From NCBI GenBank assembly GCA_025267735.1, contig CM046304.1, positions 11,470,001 to 11,534,000 of the forward strand: 64,000 nucleotides of DNA, in the 5' to 3' direction. Positions 44,801 through 59,800 of this stretch are shown one piece after another; positions within the stretch are counted from its first letter, which is position 1, and the number at the start of each line of letters is the position of its first letter. A program made the translations under genes and the position numbers. Origin of the DNA: Mactra quadrangularis. Its lineage: Eukaryota > Mollusca > Bivalvia > Venerida > Mactridae. Under the pieces are notes generated by a model. That model was not told where the DNA came from. It searched no databases and saw only the letters and a list, made by a program, of their open reading frames with translations.

Positions 44801-47800
44801 CTGTTTTTGTCTTAAGACTGTTACTGTTTGTTTGTTTGTTTTGTTGGGTTTAACGCCGTAGCAACACATTTTATAGGTCATATAACGGCGGTCAGTCAAC
44901 CTACTCCTGGAAAGGCTTAATCTCTGGATTTAGCTGTTAACCAACTACTAAGCACACACTTTCGTCAGTGACTGACAACTGCCCTACATAATTAAAAATC
45001 ATAATTTCATGACCAAACTCCACGAAAGTATGCCCCGCCCGGGAATCGAACCCACGACCCCTCGATCAGTAGACTTGCGTGCTACCAACTGAGCTAGCCG
45101 GGCGGCTTACTACTGTTACTAATAAAAGCAATTGTTATAATTTCTACCAGTTTAACTGAGTTTTATGGTACTGGTTTAACAAAGAAACAAGTGGAAGATT
45201 CATTTGATGGTGTGATTTGTCGATGTACAGGTATGTTACCTTTTTGGTGACTCACAGGACATGAATAATACACACTGTCAAAGTAGCGGAGAAACCCTGA
45301 TTTAAATGGAGTAGCAGTACATGTTTATTACTTAACCGGGATCCATCTGCTTCTAAGAATGCAAAATGTGCAGACACAGGAAAGAACTAAACTTCGAACA
45401 TAAAACTTGTTCCGGAAAGACGTTCCGTTGGAAGAACCATCTTCCTCTGCTCGTCTTCTTTCAGTTGCCGGACAGTGGTGCCCTCTCTATTTCTCAACCG
45501 GGCTTGGAATCAGCTACGGCTAGCTTGATTCTAAACAACAACAAAAAGCTGTTGCTGTTCATAGTGTTTTTGTTAGACGAAAGCTTTGCATTGATTAGTT
45601 GAAACAAAGGTCAAACGAACGTGACCTCCTGTGCGATATCAGGAGATTCTATGACACATTGTTTTACATTAAATACTTGCAGCATCTAAAAATAGAAAAA
45701 AATATCGAATAGCTCAAATATTTTATATAACAATTATTACAATTCAATAATCCGAAAATTCCCATGTTAGCCTGTGCGTTGTAGTTGTATATTCTGAATC
45801 ATAGATCTTCACAAATTATGTTTGCAAATACATGTAATCCAGTTTACAGTTCGGTACAATTTATTGTGCAGAGTAGTTGAATCTAAAGATAAATATTCAC
45901 AAAACAATTTGGGAAATTTCGGAGAAAAAATGTAGTAAATGAACATGTATTTATTTTCTGCGGTACGTGATGTCATTCAATTTGTGTAGAAAGAGCAATT
46001 GGCAGAAATACTAGATTGTTTGCCTTAATAGAAATTGTTGTTTGATCAAGTGACTGCGGACACTGACGATCTAATTAACATGGAAGTTGAAAAAATTGAA
46101 ATAAGGGAAAGATGTGTGTATATATATAAGTATAGTGATATCCATGGTTGATATACCTACTAGTAGTTATAAACTGTCTGCTAACATTGTTTTATATACA
46201 ATATATACTGTCTCCAAATTGTATTGTGATATTTTGTTAGGTTACAGACCTATTTTGGATGCTTTTAAAGATATGGCTATACCTCACAATGAAAGTACCT
46301 CCAGTGCCATTGATGATATAGAGGTAGGAATATTATAATTAATTGTTGTAGTACTAGTCACATTTTATAGATGTTCTCGTTTTAGTGTGAGCATTCCATG
46401 AATGTCAGCAAAATGTGTCATATGTTCTCATTTCTGTGACACTTCTTGATCTTTTTTGTCATGTCAGGGAAGTACTTGCTCAACATTGACAAAATGTTGA
46501 AAGGAACAAACAGTCTTGACAAAGGCGTGTCTGCTGAACTACTTTCTAAGGAGCTATACTATTAGTATATTTATCAATATAAGAGAAAGCATAATTTGAT
46601 AAGGTGGTTTCTAACCACGACATTATTTATTTTAGGCTAAAACCATCATTTTCGTATGCAAGTAAAACATCTATTAACCATTTTTTATCATTTATTTATG
46701 AGTAATACGTAAGATATAGAAAGGCTTTTTTAACATACATTGTACTTTCAATAAGAAAAGAGCGCCTTTCAAAAAATAGTATATAATAATAACAAAACTA
46801 AACGATTCTTTTAATAAAACCACCATGCACGTAAGTCACTCAATGTATTTGATATTTACCAGTTATATGTAACAGCGCTATGGTGACAAAATATGTAACT
46901 AAACTCTTTTCAGGATCTAAGATCAAGGAAATGTTCCAAGACTGGTAAAACATGTAGTGGTACATGTAAGAAAACACCAATGTTTGATAACCAATGCTTA
47001 ACACACCTAGTGTTTGCTGATAGTCAATGGTTTAAACCAACGACAGAGAAAGATATTACTACAATTCTTGATAACAATAAAGGCAAGAAGATCATGTTTC
47101 TACTTGGAAACACTGCAAAAGGTATTATGTTAATTTGACGCAACCTGAAGGCTGCGCTCTTTATTTAAGTATCTTACGATTTTGCCATCGTTAGAGCCGT
47201 TATTAGTTAAAGTTACCTGTGTACTTATTTTTTTTGAGTAAAAGCAACCGTGTTTTATTTATTACGTAAGTTCTGTTATTGGAACAAACGAAAAAGAAAC
47301 CACATCTTTACAGTGTAAATCAGTAAACCGCTCTTTGAAAATTCTTAAACCATTAGAAGAACATGCATGATATATTTTGTTTAAGAAATCATTCGAAACG
47401 ATGTTTTCAAATGGGCTCAGTTTAAATGTTCTTCGTGTTGTGTTTGCATTGTCAGCTTCTGATAAAGATTATAAGATAATATAAAAAATATGACATATGA
47501 ATGGTGAGCTTCAAATATCTGTTGGTTGTTGTGCTTATTTCGAGATTCTATTCTATTCACATATTGGTGTTGTACGAGTGATATCAGATAGCGCGTTGTT
47601 AGATTAATTGTAAGGCCTATGTGTGAAACTAATTAATTATTATTCACCTAATATACAAGTACATGTATGTTACAAATCAGCGAATATGTGATATACTAAA
47701 TAATTGTGTGAAGTTGGTAGATTGTTTGAAAAGGCGGAAGACGAACCATAGTATTTATTCTTTGAAATTTCCATGTGGCTGCATTGATTATCATGATTCA

Positions 47801-50800
47801 TGATTTTACTTAAATATTCTAAAACGTACGACACCTATTGCACATAATAATATGTATGTTGTAACTACATGTTCTTATAATTGAAGGTGTGTATAGTGAT
47901 TTAGGACCAGATAACTATGATATTGTTATGGATCTCACTGGATTTAGAGAGATGTACAGTATATCAGTAAGTACATTTTAGATCTACATGTAGGCTACTT
48001 AGTTCTAATTCTAGCTCACTTTAGATATTCTCAGCCATTATCTGGAGTTATTTTACGTGAAGTACAAGATTATGTCCATATATATGCAGAACATTGTTAA
48101 CTTGATTTGATTAACCACTGTTATTTTTTTTTTCTTTCGTTTGGCCCATTGATTGCATTACTTACTTTGTTTGTCTTGTGAGAGCAACGCAGTTCCCATT
48201 AACCAATGTTTTGCTGTTGTTTTTGTATTGGATTTGATAAAAACATTCAGAGAAAACTGTTAACAATTTTGTAATTAGATAGTCAATTACTTTTATGCTG
48301 TTATTTGACTTACATGGTTAAATGATCCACAAAGTCACATGTTTATGTATTATGTAATCTTATATTTATAGTTTGACTCGGATATCATATTTGGAGCTGG
48401 TTTGACATATACTCACCTTGTAGATATATTTGCACGTGTTAAACAAACACAAGCATATTTTGGAGAATGTCTTAATCTTCTACAACGTGTAGCAAACCTT
48501 CCTGTCAGAAATGTACGTATATATATGAGCTATTTGTGGTTTTTTTTAATATCAACAAACGTGAGAAGATAGTTTAAATTATATCTTCCCCTTAATGTAA
48601 AACGTTTAAAGCGACCTTTCAAAAGTTTGAATGCATTGTCTTGATCTGAAAATGCACCAAACGGAAAGTTATTAAAATTAAAAAAGGAAACTTTTCCTGT
48701 ACAAAATGTCGTAAAGTGATCACGTATTTAGCAACCAATAACACCACTGCCATTAATTTTACCAAAATCTGAAACTAAGATAATATATATCGTTAATGAA
48801 AAATTACATGATTTTTTTTTAAATATGATTTACTAATACATTGAAAATCACTAACGAGTAGATATGTATTAGTAAAAACTAATATTTTGTATTTAAATCT
48901 TGGTTTTGTTTGACCAACATAACAAATAACAAATCTTTCACTTTTTAAGAGAAAAGATTACACCAATGAATGCACATTATGAACCGTATCTTATAGAATA
49001 TTGTAAAGAATAGTAACATCAGAAGCAAAAGTATTAGATTCATTAAGAATACGGCACTGGGTACAACGACGTGTATTTCATGTAGAAACTGTATAACAAT
49101 ATTAGTAAATTAAGTTGACATAAATTTAAAATATTTAAATTCAACCATCTTTATTTGTCATTTCATGTAAGCGACGTGTATGTACTAACTTGTTTTGATT
49201 TCACAAATGCATTTATTGGGTGCCAGTTAAGGCTTATCGAATACATATTCATATTTTACTTTATGTTTTAGAGAGGAACATGGGCTGGTAACCTGTGTAT
49301 GATACATAAACATAATGACTTTCCATCTGATGTCTTTGTACTAATGAATGTTTTAAAAGCACAAATATGGACAGGTAAGTGTCGAGTAGTTTCAAATGCT
49401 TAGTGTATTAACGTATCATACTTCCAGATTATGTTATAGGTACAGATAAGATTCTTTTGGCAGCATTGGATAGTGCTAGCTTAATGTTACATTCTTTTAA
49501 ATGTATTGGAAAGGACCTACCATTACATAATTGTGTTTTGCTAGACCGTGAGTTTTTGAATCTACTGAACTAAGGATATTATGTCTAAAGTTTGTTTATG
49601 ATCATATTAAAGCTTCTTCAAATCAATCCTCGATGTTTTCATAAGTTGTCTTATAATTGCAGGATTTCTGGGTGATTCTATTGATATCAAAGATTTCCTA
49701 AAAACAGACATTACTGGTAAGCTAATTCTAGCTTTTTCCTATACTGACCTAGACCAAGAAACGACTGAAGTCATCAAATTTTATAAGATTAGCCAACGTA
49801 ATCAGGTATACAGATCACTTTATAAATATAACTAGTTACTTAACTTACAACTTAACCGATGTGGACTTTGTTATTCATTAAGATTGGAACATAGGTGCCT
49901 TTTGAAAAAGCAGAAGTATCATATAAAATGCTCTCAAAGTTTAACCCTAGCAAGAGCTTAATTCAAAGATAGTTTACATTATTGATATAAGGATGGATCA
50001 CCATACATATCGAGTAAATTTTAACATAAAACACATGCTTCGGTGAATGAACCGAATTATTTTCCTGGAATCAAAACGGATTCCACTTCGGGAGGAGTGG
50101 CTTTAACAATGTTAAATACAGTTGTTACAGAAGACTTCAAATACATGAGTTTAGATCGGCAGTCTTGGTTCCTCAGGTTTTGGCTTGTTAACCTGAATTA
50201 TATTTTTGTTACATTTTAGTTATAGTTCATTTCACCACACATAGCCGTTCGATTTAGATAATGTTTACAGGATTTACTGAAGAACATAACATTATTAGCT
50301 TTTATCTTCCGTTTACTTATTTTCTAAGTGCATAATAGTATATCATTGTGTTCTTCACAGAATGACCATTCGTATGTTACTGGTGGATTTCGTATGAAAA
50401 TGGATAAGACAAACAAGCTGATGGTGACTGAACCACCGGTGATAGCTTACAATGGTTTAGGGGCTAAGTTTGTAAGTAAATCTATTACTTTCTTTTTATT
50501 CCAACAATTACATACACAATCGTAGCATCATAGGATGGTAGTCAGTGTTTGTTTCTATGTTGGCTTATTATCTTGGATAAGATCATTCCTAAATTTTCCT
50601 TAAGGAAAATTATTCAGAATGTTTCATTAAACGGAGATGTATGAGACTTTGTATCAATGATTTTGTGTTGCTTTGTTGTAAAACGAATTAGAAAGCTTTC
50701 ACATGAAAATTCCTTTAAAGTCTGTTTAAAATGTATACCACAGATGTTAATTATGATGTTGTAAAAGCTTTTAAATTATTTCAGCATAGAGCCACAAACA

Positions 50801-53800
50801 CAGAAGAATATCTAAGTGGTAAAAACATTGGTGATGCAAATGTGTTAAAAAGTAAGTTTATCTTTTAAGCTATGAAAGGTGAACATGACCTTAACAAATG
50901 GTGTTATTACGCTTGTGCGTTCACATTTGCAGTTGGCGTTTATTTTATTCTATGGAACAAATAAACGTTGTTGCATTTTCTGTAGCCAATAGCGCCATCA
51001 TTTTAAAATATGAAGTCGCACATCAGAACATTGGTCGCTATGGGAAATTATCAAGTATAAATTTAGAATTATGCTTGGAACAATTTTGTAAGAATAGTTA
51101 TAATTGTTCGTTGTGTCCAGACATCCATACAATAATGTTGCTCGTAAAAAAGCTTTAGTGTGTTGTAGATGATGATATGCCATAACTAGAAAGTTTAAAA
51201 CTGTCATTAAAGAAATGACAAAACTAAAAGTAATAAATAAATGATAAATCATTTGCTTGATAACAAGCTACAACAAAGAATTTCATTAAAAATTTACAAA
51301 TTAAGTTGCATCATAAATTATTATGTGTTACATTTTCAGCTGCCTTGTCAACACTATCATCAGAGATAATTGTAGATAGTTCACCTGTGTTATCAAGTGC
51401 TAAATATCGTCATGATCTAGCCGTGGCTTTGTTCTATAAGGTTTGTTTTCTTCATCTGTAAAATATCTCGTAGGTATACAAATCCGTTGGCTATATTTAT
51501 GGAATCAGTTAATGTTTTACAAAACATTCTCATGAAACCAAACATGTAAACTAATTCAGAATTATAACAAGCTGTTTAAAGTTCAAAATAACTATTCATG
51601 TTGAGGTTAAACAGGAAAAACCAGCGTTAGTCTAGTTCTTATGTAAAACATATAACATTTATGTATTTAAGAATCTGAAATTACTGAATAATTAGGAAAG
51701 CCAGAAGACATTTATCTAAATCTGGCCCTAGGTCCACTTAATTGTTTTCTTTGACCTAGAAATAACTTTGCCGATACAGGCATTTTTAGACTTGAACATA
51801 CACTTTATATTTCTATGTGCATCATTAATCGTTTTTATTATAATGCTGTAATTTGGTTATAAATAACGTTTCAAGTAGCTGGTTATTTTTGACAGTTTAT
51901 ACTACACATAGCTGGTGACGAAGCTGGTATGAAATATCGTACAGGAAGTAGTCAACTCTATATTGATAGACCTATATCTTCTGGTCAACAATCTTATGAT
52001 ACTAATAAACTAGAATGGCCAGTTACAGAACCTTTACAGAAAGTAGAAGCTAATGCTCAGGTTTGTTTCTCGTGTATTTTAATCAAATGTTACTCCAGTA
52101 TGTCACCTTATCAGGGTATTTCTTATAAAGTCATTCTGATATTACGTATAAAATGTTATATGTGATAATAACATACCATTTTAACGTTTAATTTCCTAAT
52201 TAATCAACCGATAAGAAATTAAGTGTTTCTCATATGATACACAATTTAACAACAATTACGTTTATTTTGTCTTTGATGCTGCCATTTTTAATTATTTAGT
52301 TTCACTCATGATAAAATAGTAATATCTTCTATTTCATTTTAAAATAATTATAATCAAGAATGTATATTATTCTACATTGACAGGCATGTGGCCAAGCTGA
52401 GTATGTAGATGATATACCCTCACAACCTGGACAGCTAGAAGCAGCATTTGTATTAAGTACTGTTGGTAATGCTACATTAACATCCATTGATGCTTCAGAG
52501 GCTTTGGTAAGTGTGAAAATGGTCAAACTGGTTATTTGATTATACAATGTTATATAACATGGAACTCCATAGTTTACATTGTAACAAATTAGCTATAAGT
52601 AATATATAAGTATTATACATGTAATGTGCATAGAATGAATTTAGCAACTCTCTACGCTAGATAGTAAAGCATGATGCATAAACTAATATATGTTACTGGA
52701 TAAAATATATACTAAAGGCATACAGAAAATAATTTATTTAATTTAATTATATCAGTTAATCAGTTTGTACTAAATGCAATATTATTATAAATAACTATAT
52801 TATAAAGTCAGAACTTTAATGAATGTTTTCCTCAAGTTTTAAACCGTAATAAGCAACTTATACGTCATTATTACTTGGTTGAATATTCACAAGCATCCTT
52901 ACTCACTGTTATGATGTTATCCAGTTATTTGTTCAGAGGTTTTTTTTCTCCTAATAAAGCAGTATTATACATTTGATATATTACAGAAATTACCAGGTGT
53001 TGTAAAGGTTATTACAGCTAAAGATATACCTGGTGTTAATAACTGGATGATAGGAGATCCAAACTTTCCTGAAGAGGTAGCATAATCTTTATCAATAGTT
53101 TCCTTGACATCTAGATTATTTACTTACCTATAGAGTTGTACCATTTACCAAAATATTACTTGACAAGACACTATATCATATTTGCCATATTTGACATTTA
53201 GGGTTTGTGTAAGTTTACCAAACATATTGATGAATCGTTCCAGATTCGGAACGAGTAGTCGACTGTCGAACGTCACTAAAAGTGCAAATGTTATATGAAT
53301 CACAGTTAAAAAAGAACACATTTTGTCTGAAAAAGTCATATTGTTTTACTTGTCAAAATCAATGTTTACATGTAGCAGATAAATCTAAATATGGAGATAA
53401 CTGTTTTAGATGGGTGTAACAAGGAGCGTCGTTAGAATTGGAAAGGAATACTATTTACGCTGTTTTAGGAATAGTGCCCTAAGTATTATATCATTGTAAC
53501 ATACACTTATTTCTCGCTCAATTGTCATCGTACATAAGTTATAATTGAATTAAATATGAGATATAACATATTTTGTTTCATTGTGTTTGAATTAATTGAA
53601 GTATGACATAAATAAAGCAGTTACATGATGCGTGTTTACTGTTACTGTATATATAAATATACATTTTACTGTTGGAGTCAGATTTTTTATGTATTTTGTA
53701 GCTATTAGCTGGTGATAAAATTTTGTACTGTGGTCAACCAGTAGCTATAGTTCTAGCAGGTATGATTAAATTAATTGATTTTATAAATGCTGTTTGTTGA

Positions 53801-56800
53801 CTATTTTGTTTATTGCTTTATGTCATCATATTGTGTTGACTGTCTAAAACGATACCATTTTTATCGAAATTATTTCAAATATTAATTTACATTTGGACTG
53901 TAGTACACTTGTACGACCAGCTGATATGTTGTTTGCATTTCGTACTTTGGTCTATCTTGTGGCGTGTTTCTCGTGTATTATGATTATTTCCCAATGTGGA
54001 AAGGCTAGTTATGGTGTAAATACTTTAGTCCTGCAGTAAAATGCCATATTTTAGGTGAACCGTGCACTTGAGTCCCCACAAAGTTTTTTTGCAGTTTCAA
54101 TATTTTTGAAAGGTGCTGAATAAGAATCCGCGTGATGACACCCTGTCATCATTGAGCAATTTGCATAATGTGCAAATTAAGTCCGCCATTATAGAAATTC
54201 CGTTTTTTGCCAATAACTAAATAACTAACTTAGATACAAATTCAAAATATGTATCCATACCCATGTTTTCAGTGTCTATCTATCACATGGTACTAATTTC
54301 AGCTTGATCAGATCATTTAAATATGCAAATTTATGCAAATTAGGTATTTTACGAAACACAACATTCAGTTTTGCTATACACATCAACGTCTGTAGTTTTT
54401 ACATTGATATTTTGAGTAAAATATGTTTATGTTAAGCTACTTTTGTATATATTAAATACTAATATATCAATTAATTTCATTAAATCAGTTTATGTTACTA
54501 TAAAGATATGCAAAATATTCAAATTACGTTAAAACTTGTAGGATTTGGCCTCAAACATTACATGATGTCATGTATATTTATGCCGTTGTCTATCATTCTG
54601 TGGAGGTCTGGATAAATTTGATTCAGTTTTTTTGACAGAGCTGACTAAGAATTTTAGTTAGGACATCCTGTCACCCATGAGCAATTAGTATAATATGCAA
54701 ATTTAGTCCGCCATTACCGAAATTCCGTTTTTCGCTAATAACACAATTACCAATCTTGATAAAAATTTAACATATGTGTCTGCATCCATGTTTGTAGGGT
54801 CTAGCTATCATATGATACGACCTTAAGCATCATCAGAGATGATTTGCAAATGCAGATGTATGCAAATTAGGTCTTTAAGTATAGGAAAGTGGGTTTTTTT
54901 CACTATTTAAAATGAAGATCATGTACATTTCGAGTTGTTATGAACAGATTAACGATTATTTACAAATAATTAAAGCCAAAGCATTTAGTTAGTATATTTA
55001 GTGTGACGACACAATTGAAAAAATCATAATATCTCAATAACCATATATAACAAACATGAACAGTATGTATTTACCTATATATATGCTACCATGGCATTAG
55101 TTTGATTTGTTTTATGTCAGAGAACATATACTAATATTATAATGATCATATGATTTGGATATGTATACTTATGCAAATTAGGAGCATAAAGTAAAGTGAT
55201 ATCCCTTTTCTCTGTCCAAGTTAAAGTCAGTGTATAGAACAAAGGTATTCTACATAAACTAAGAGCATGCATTGCTTATTATATATAATTTTTAGATAAT
55301 TAAAAAACGTGGTCCTTACAGTCATTAGATTGTAAAGAATATTGTATTTTGCCCGTAATTTCTCCAATGACATTTCCCCTACTAAAAATATGTTCTGTTA
55401 TCAATTTTTTTGATATAATAAGGAAGATAAGTAAGGATGCATTCAATTGATTGTAAGAATATACTATGCAAAACAACTTTAAGTCAAAATAAAGTCGAAA
55501 ATTTAGCCATACAAAGACAAATTAAGTGTGTGTAGCCATGATCATGTACAGCACACTCCGAGTTTAGATATCCCAATTCAATTCTTGCAGATCATGACCT
55601 TTCGTGGTAGTCCAAAATACCCGGTTAGTCTGATTATCATGGCGTTACAGAATTGAGATTCCTGCTCACCTTGCAATAACCAATTATGCTATAAACATTC
55701 ATACAAATTCTAGTTATCAAACATGCATGCAAGGTCTCATTGTCATGTTTTTGATTCTGAAAAGCAACTAATGTTTATTTTATTGAACTTGCTAGCAACA
55801 GATTTATGTATACGACGTTCCTCAATGCTGGCTTTGTTATTATATATTTACACACATGCCTAGAACGTTTTATCTTATCTTGAGTAAATAAATTAGTGGA
55901 AACTATGAGCACATGAATAAAGTTGACACATTCAGTTTCATGAATTTCTATCCACAGTAAACAATGTTGAGAGGTCAAATCTGCACGAAAATAAGTAAGA
56001 CTTTCCAGCTTCTACTATTGCCATGAAGTACATTTATATCAATCAAACAGATGCTTAAATTATGTCAATGACAGGCTGTTTTTATGATAAGGAAACGCTT
56101 TTGAATTCAGTAGCTTTAATTTTACAATCAATTTTACGATGTACTATTCAAATTAATTTATTGTTCTTCATTTTTTTGGTTCTGGTGTAAAGGCACACCA
56201 CGTCAGAATGTTATATTGAGCTGAAAGCACAAGTGCGTAGGCCACACGGTAATCACATAATGTGGACATTCTGGACATTGAAATCCAACCGAACATAAAA
56301 TTGGGTCGCAATTGACAGATTACTTGATTCAATTATATTTGCTGGAAAATTTCCTCTTTGAAGTACTTTAATTTGAACAAAATAAATTCACTTGAAAAAC
56401 AGTTCATTTGAAAACCTTTTTTGCATACATTTGCATATGCAAATCATCTGATCATGCTGAATGTGGTATCATATGATAGCTAGACCCTAGAAACATGGGT
56501 GCAGACACATCTTTTAAAATCTTATCATGATGAGTTATCGTGTTATTAGCGAAAAACGGAATTTCGATTATGGCTGACCAAATTTGCATATTATGCTAAT
56601 TGTTCAAGGATGACTGGATGTCATCACTTAATTTCTTAAGCAGCTCTGTTCAAAGGTATAGAAGCTGAATCAAAATTATCAAGGCATCAACAGAATGCTA
56701 GACAATGACATAAATATTCATGACACCATGTAATGTTTGAGTCAAAATCCTTCAATTTTTAACGTAATTTGAATATTTTTCATATCTTTATAGTATCATA

Positions 56801-59800
56801 AACTGATTTAATGTAATTATTTGATATATTTGTATTTAATATATATACAAAATTAGCATAACATAAACACATTTACTCAAAATATCAATGTAAAAACTAC
56901 AGACGTTGATTTGTATAGCAAAACGGAATATAGTGTTTAGTTAAATACATAATTTGCATAAATTTGCATATCTAAATGATCTGATCAAGCTAATATTAGT
57001 ACCATGTGATAGATAGACCCTGAAAACATGGGAATAGATACATATTTTAATTTTGTATCTAAGTTGGTTATTGAGTTACAATGTATTAGCGAAAAACGGA
57101 ATTTCTATAATGGCGGACTTAATTTGCATATTATGCAAATTGCTCAATGATGACAGGGTGTCATCACGCGGATTCTTTTTCAGCACCTTTCAAAGATATA
57201 GAAACTGCAAAAAAAACTTTGTGGGGACTCAAGTGCACGGTTCACCTCATATACTGCAGGACTACTTGCTTTGTTTTTATACTACGCTTTTTAATTGCCT
57301 AGATAATGACAAAGGTCTGAACTTATCATGCTACTCAACTTATACATGTGTCTTTTATCCAAGATTTCTTCTTTTCTTTCCCCTTTGTACGTTAGTTTGT
57401 TTGATTGCTTTTCTTATTCCAATGTACTTATTGTATTTGCGTACAAACTGTAAAGTTTGTGCTAAAATAAAACATTGGACATAAACGTGTACATTATACA
57501 CTATTTATATTGACAGAGGATTATGGGACAGCACTGGGGGCAGTTTATGCCGTTAAAGTAACCTACAGTAATATACAACCACCAATAGTTACAATAGAAG
57601 ATGCTATAAAACAACAATCATTCTTTCCTAAACCTTGTCCGGATAAAAATGTTGGCGATGCTGACAGTAAGTACTTGCATCAATGATATTCAAAATTCTA
57701 TCAATACTCATGATTATAAATCTGTTACTATGCAAATCTATGACATTGTTGATAGAAATACAGTTAAATTCTACCTAAAATCAATTGGTTATTGCATAAC
57801 CATTCGACGTTTGACGATTTTTAAGATCCAACTGCTTCATTTAGGAATGTAAAAAGTCCCTTTATTACGCTATTAAGACGGTAGTAGAATCGTAAAATTT
57901 AACAAACTATAAGGTCTAGAGCTTTTATATTTGAGTATGGCATTACTTTAAGATCTCTTCCAAGAGATTTCATACCGATATTAACTTCTCTACAGGTGCA
58001 AATTGCTATAAATATGCAAATGCTAAAACGTTGTCTTTATCATTACGCAATGAGCTATCGTGCTTTGCATGTAGCATCTCCTCTAAGTTTTCTACAAATA
58101 TTGTTCAAATTGTGCCAATTTGGTTATGCCATGTTTGTGTCGAAAATACATCACTCTATTTGTTTAATAATCATGACTGGTAACTAAGATATTGCAAATA
58201 TTACTAATACATCATTTTACAACATTACCTTGTTACTTGTACTTGAACTTCTCTAATTAGTTTTAATTATAATCTAACTTTTGATGTGTTACAGCTGCTA
58301 TTACTAATTCACCTATGAAGATAAATGGAACAATCAGTATGGGCACACAATATCACTTTCATATGGCAACACAGGTTTAACTTTATAATAACTTTACATA
58401 GTTATACTCCCTTTAAAACAATACTTTGAAGGGGATATTAGAAGTCAAAAAGTGGTCCATATTCGTCTTACCAGTTGTCTTCTTGTGATAATTACATACC
58501 TACTAAAATCTCATCTTCCTAGTGATTGATTAGCTTTAACATTGGATGTTATATTTCATCTGGATATTTTCTCTCTTTAGCATGCCACTAATACTACTAA
58601 AGAAACTCTGTATATTTTGCTATGGCTTTAGCTTATATGATTTTTAATTCCCTTTTAAGTTTATATATATGGACTTGTTGTACATTTAATGATATTTAGT
58701 CAACATTTATTTCAATACATATATTTTATTGTATTTTAATATGAATATTTCATAAGGGAAAATGTGTGATATATAAAATGACACGAAAAACTTATGCCTT
58801 CACTAAAATGATTAAAATCAATGTCAAACGCTAAGGTCAGAATTTTGTTCCTTATTGATCTCTTCAAACTTTTAATGATTCTTTTACCATGATTTATCTA
58901 GGCCAGTGTGTGCATTCCTACAGAAGATGGATTAAAAGTTTATACTGGTACACAATGGATTGATTTAAGTCAGCAAGCTATAGCTAATGTAACTGGATTG
59001 AAAAAAAATAGGTAACATTGCATGTCTTAGATTTATTAATATAAATCAAATGAACTTCTTAATAGTAGTTTCTGTACATCCAGTCTGATTTGTGTTTTAT
59101 ATTTAATGTTTGTCCTCCTGGCATTGATTCTCCAAGGTCAAAATCGCTAAATAAAGTTATACTGATTTCATTTTTAGTTATCTAATATCTGTATACAATT
59201 GATTCCCTGTCAATTTTGTATTATTTAAAACACTGCTTCTATTTAAAGCCAAACGTGGTACCATTGCCCCACGCTGCATCTAAATTTATCCAGAAAACAC
59301 ATGAAAACACTGAAATAAATGTAAGTATAACAATTACTAAAGTAACCTGGAGAGCAATAAAATTACCATCGGTCTGAAATGACCATCGCTTCTAGATCAT
59401 GTTTATGTATATTGCACTTCATTTGCATAGCGACTTTCATTAAGTTATAGATCTATAAGTTATGTTTTTTTGTGAAATATTGTAGTATAAGTATTGAAGT
59501 GAAAAGACTTGGTGGAGCTTATGGTGCTAAAATAACACGTAATAGTTGGATTGCTGCAGCTTGTGGACTCTCTGCTTATCTTTCCAACAGGTAATATCAA
59601 CCATAGCGCTTGAAGTCAATATTATTACGTCATTTAATATAATGTCAGCATAATCATAACAATATCAATTGGCATTACATTTCGTTAATCACAATGTGGA
59701 ATGAAGAAATACTCGTATGTGGAAATAATGTCGACTGTTAATGTCAGAAAATACAATGTGACTTTGGCCATTTACGGGTAACTATGGTTAAACAATATGC

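Noticed and set aside
45030..45110. Possible tRNA gene on the minus strand
   Set aside because: Box A and box B are present, but the arms do not pair fully, and the sequence is the head of a SINE with target duplication and CAAA tail.
57053..57484. 143-codon + strand ORF
   Set aside because: It starts in the right arm of the giant inverted repeat and runs into unique intron; its hydrophobic, Cys- and Leu-rich composition reflects AT-rich sequence.
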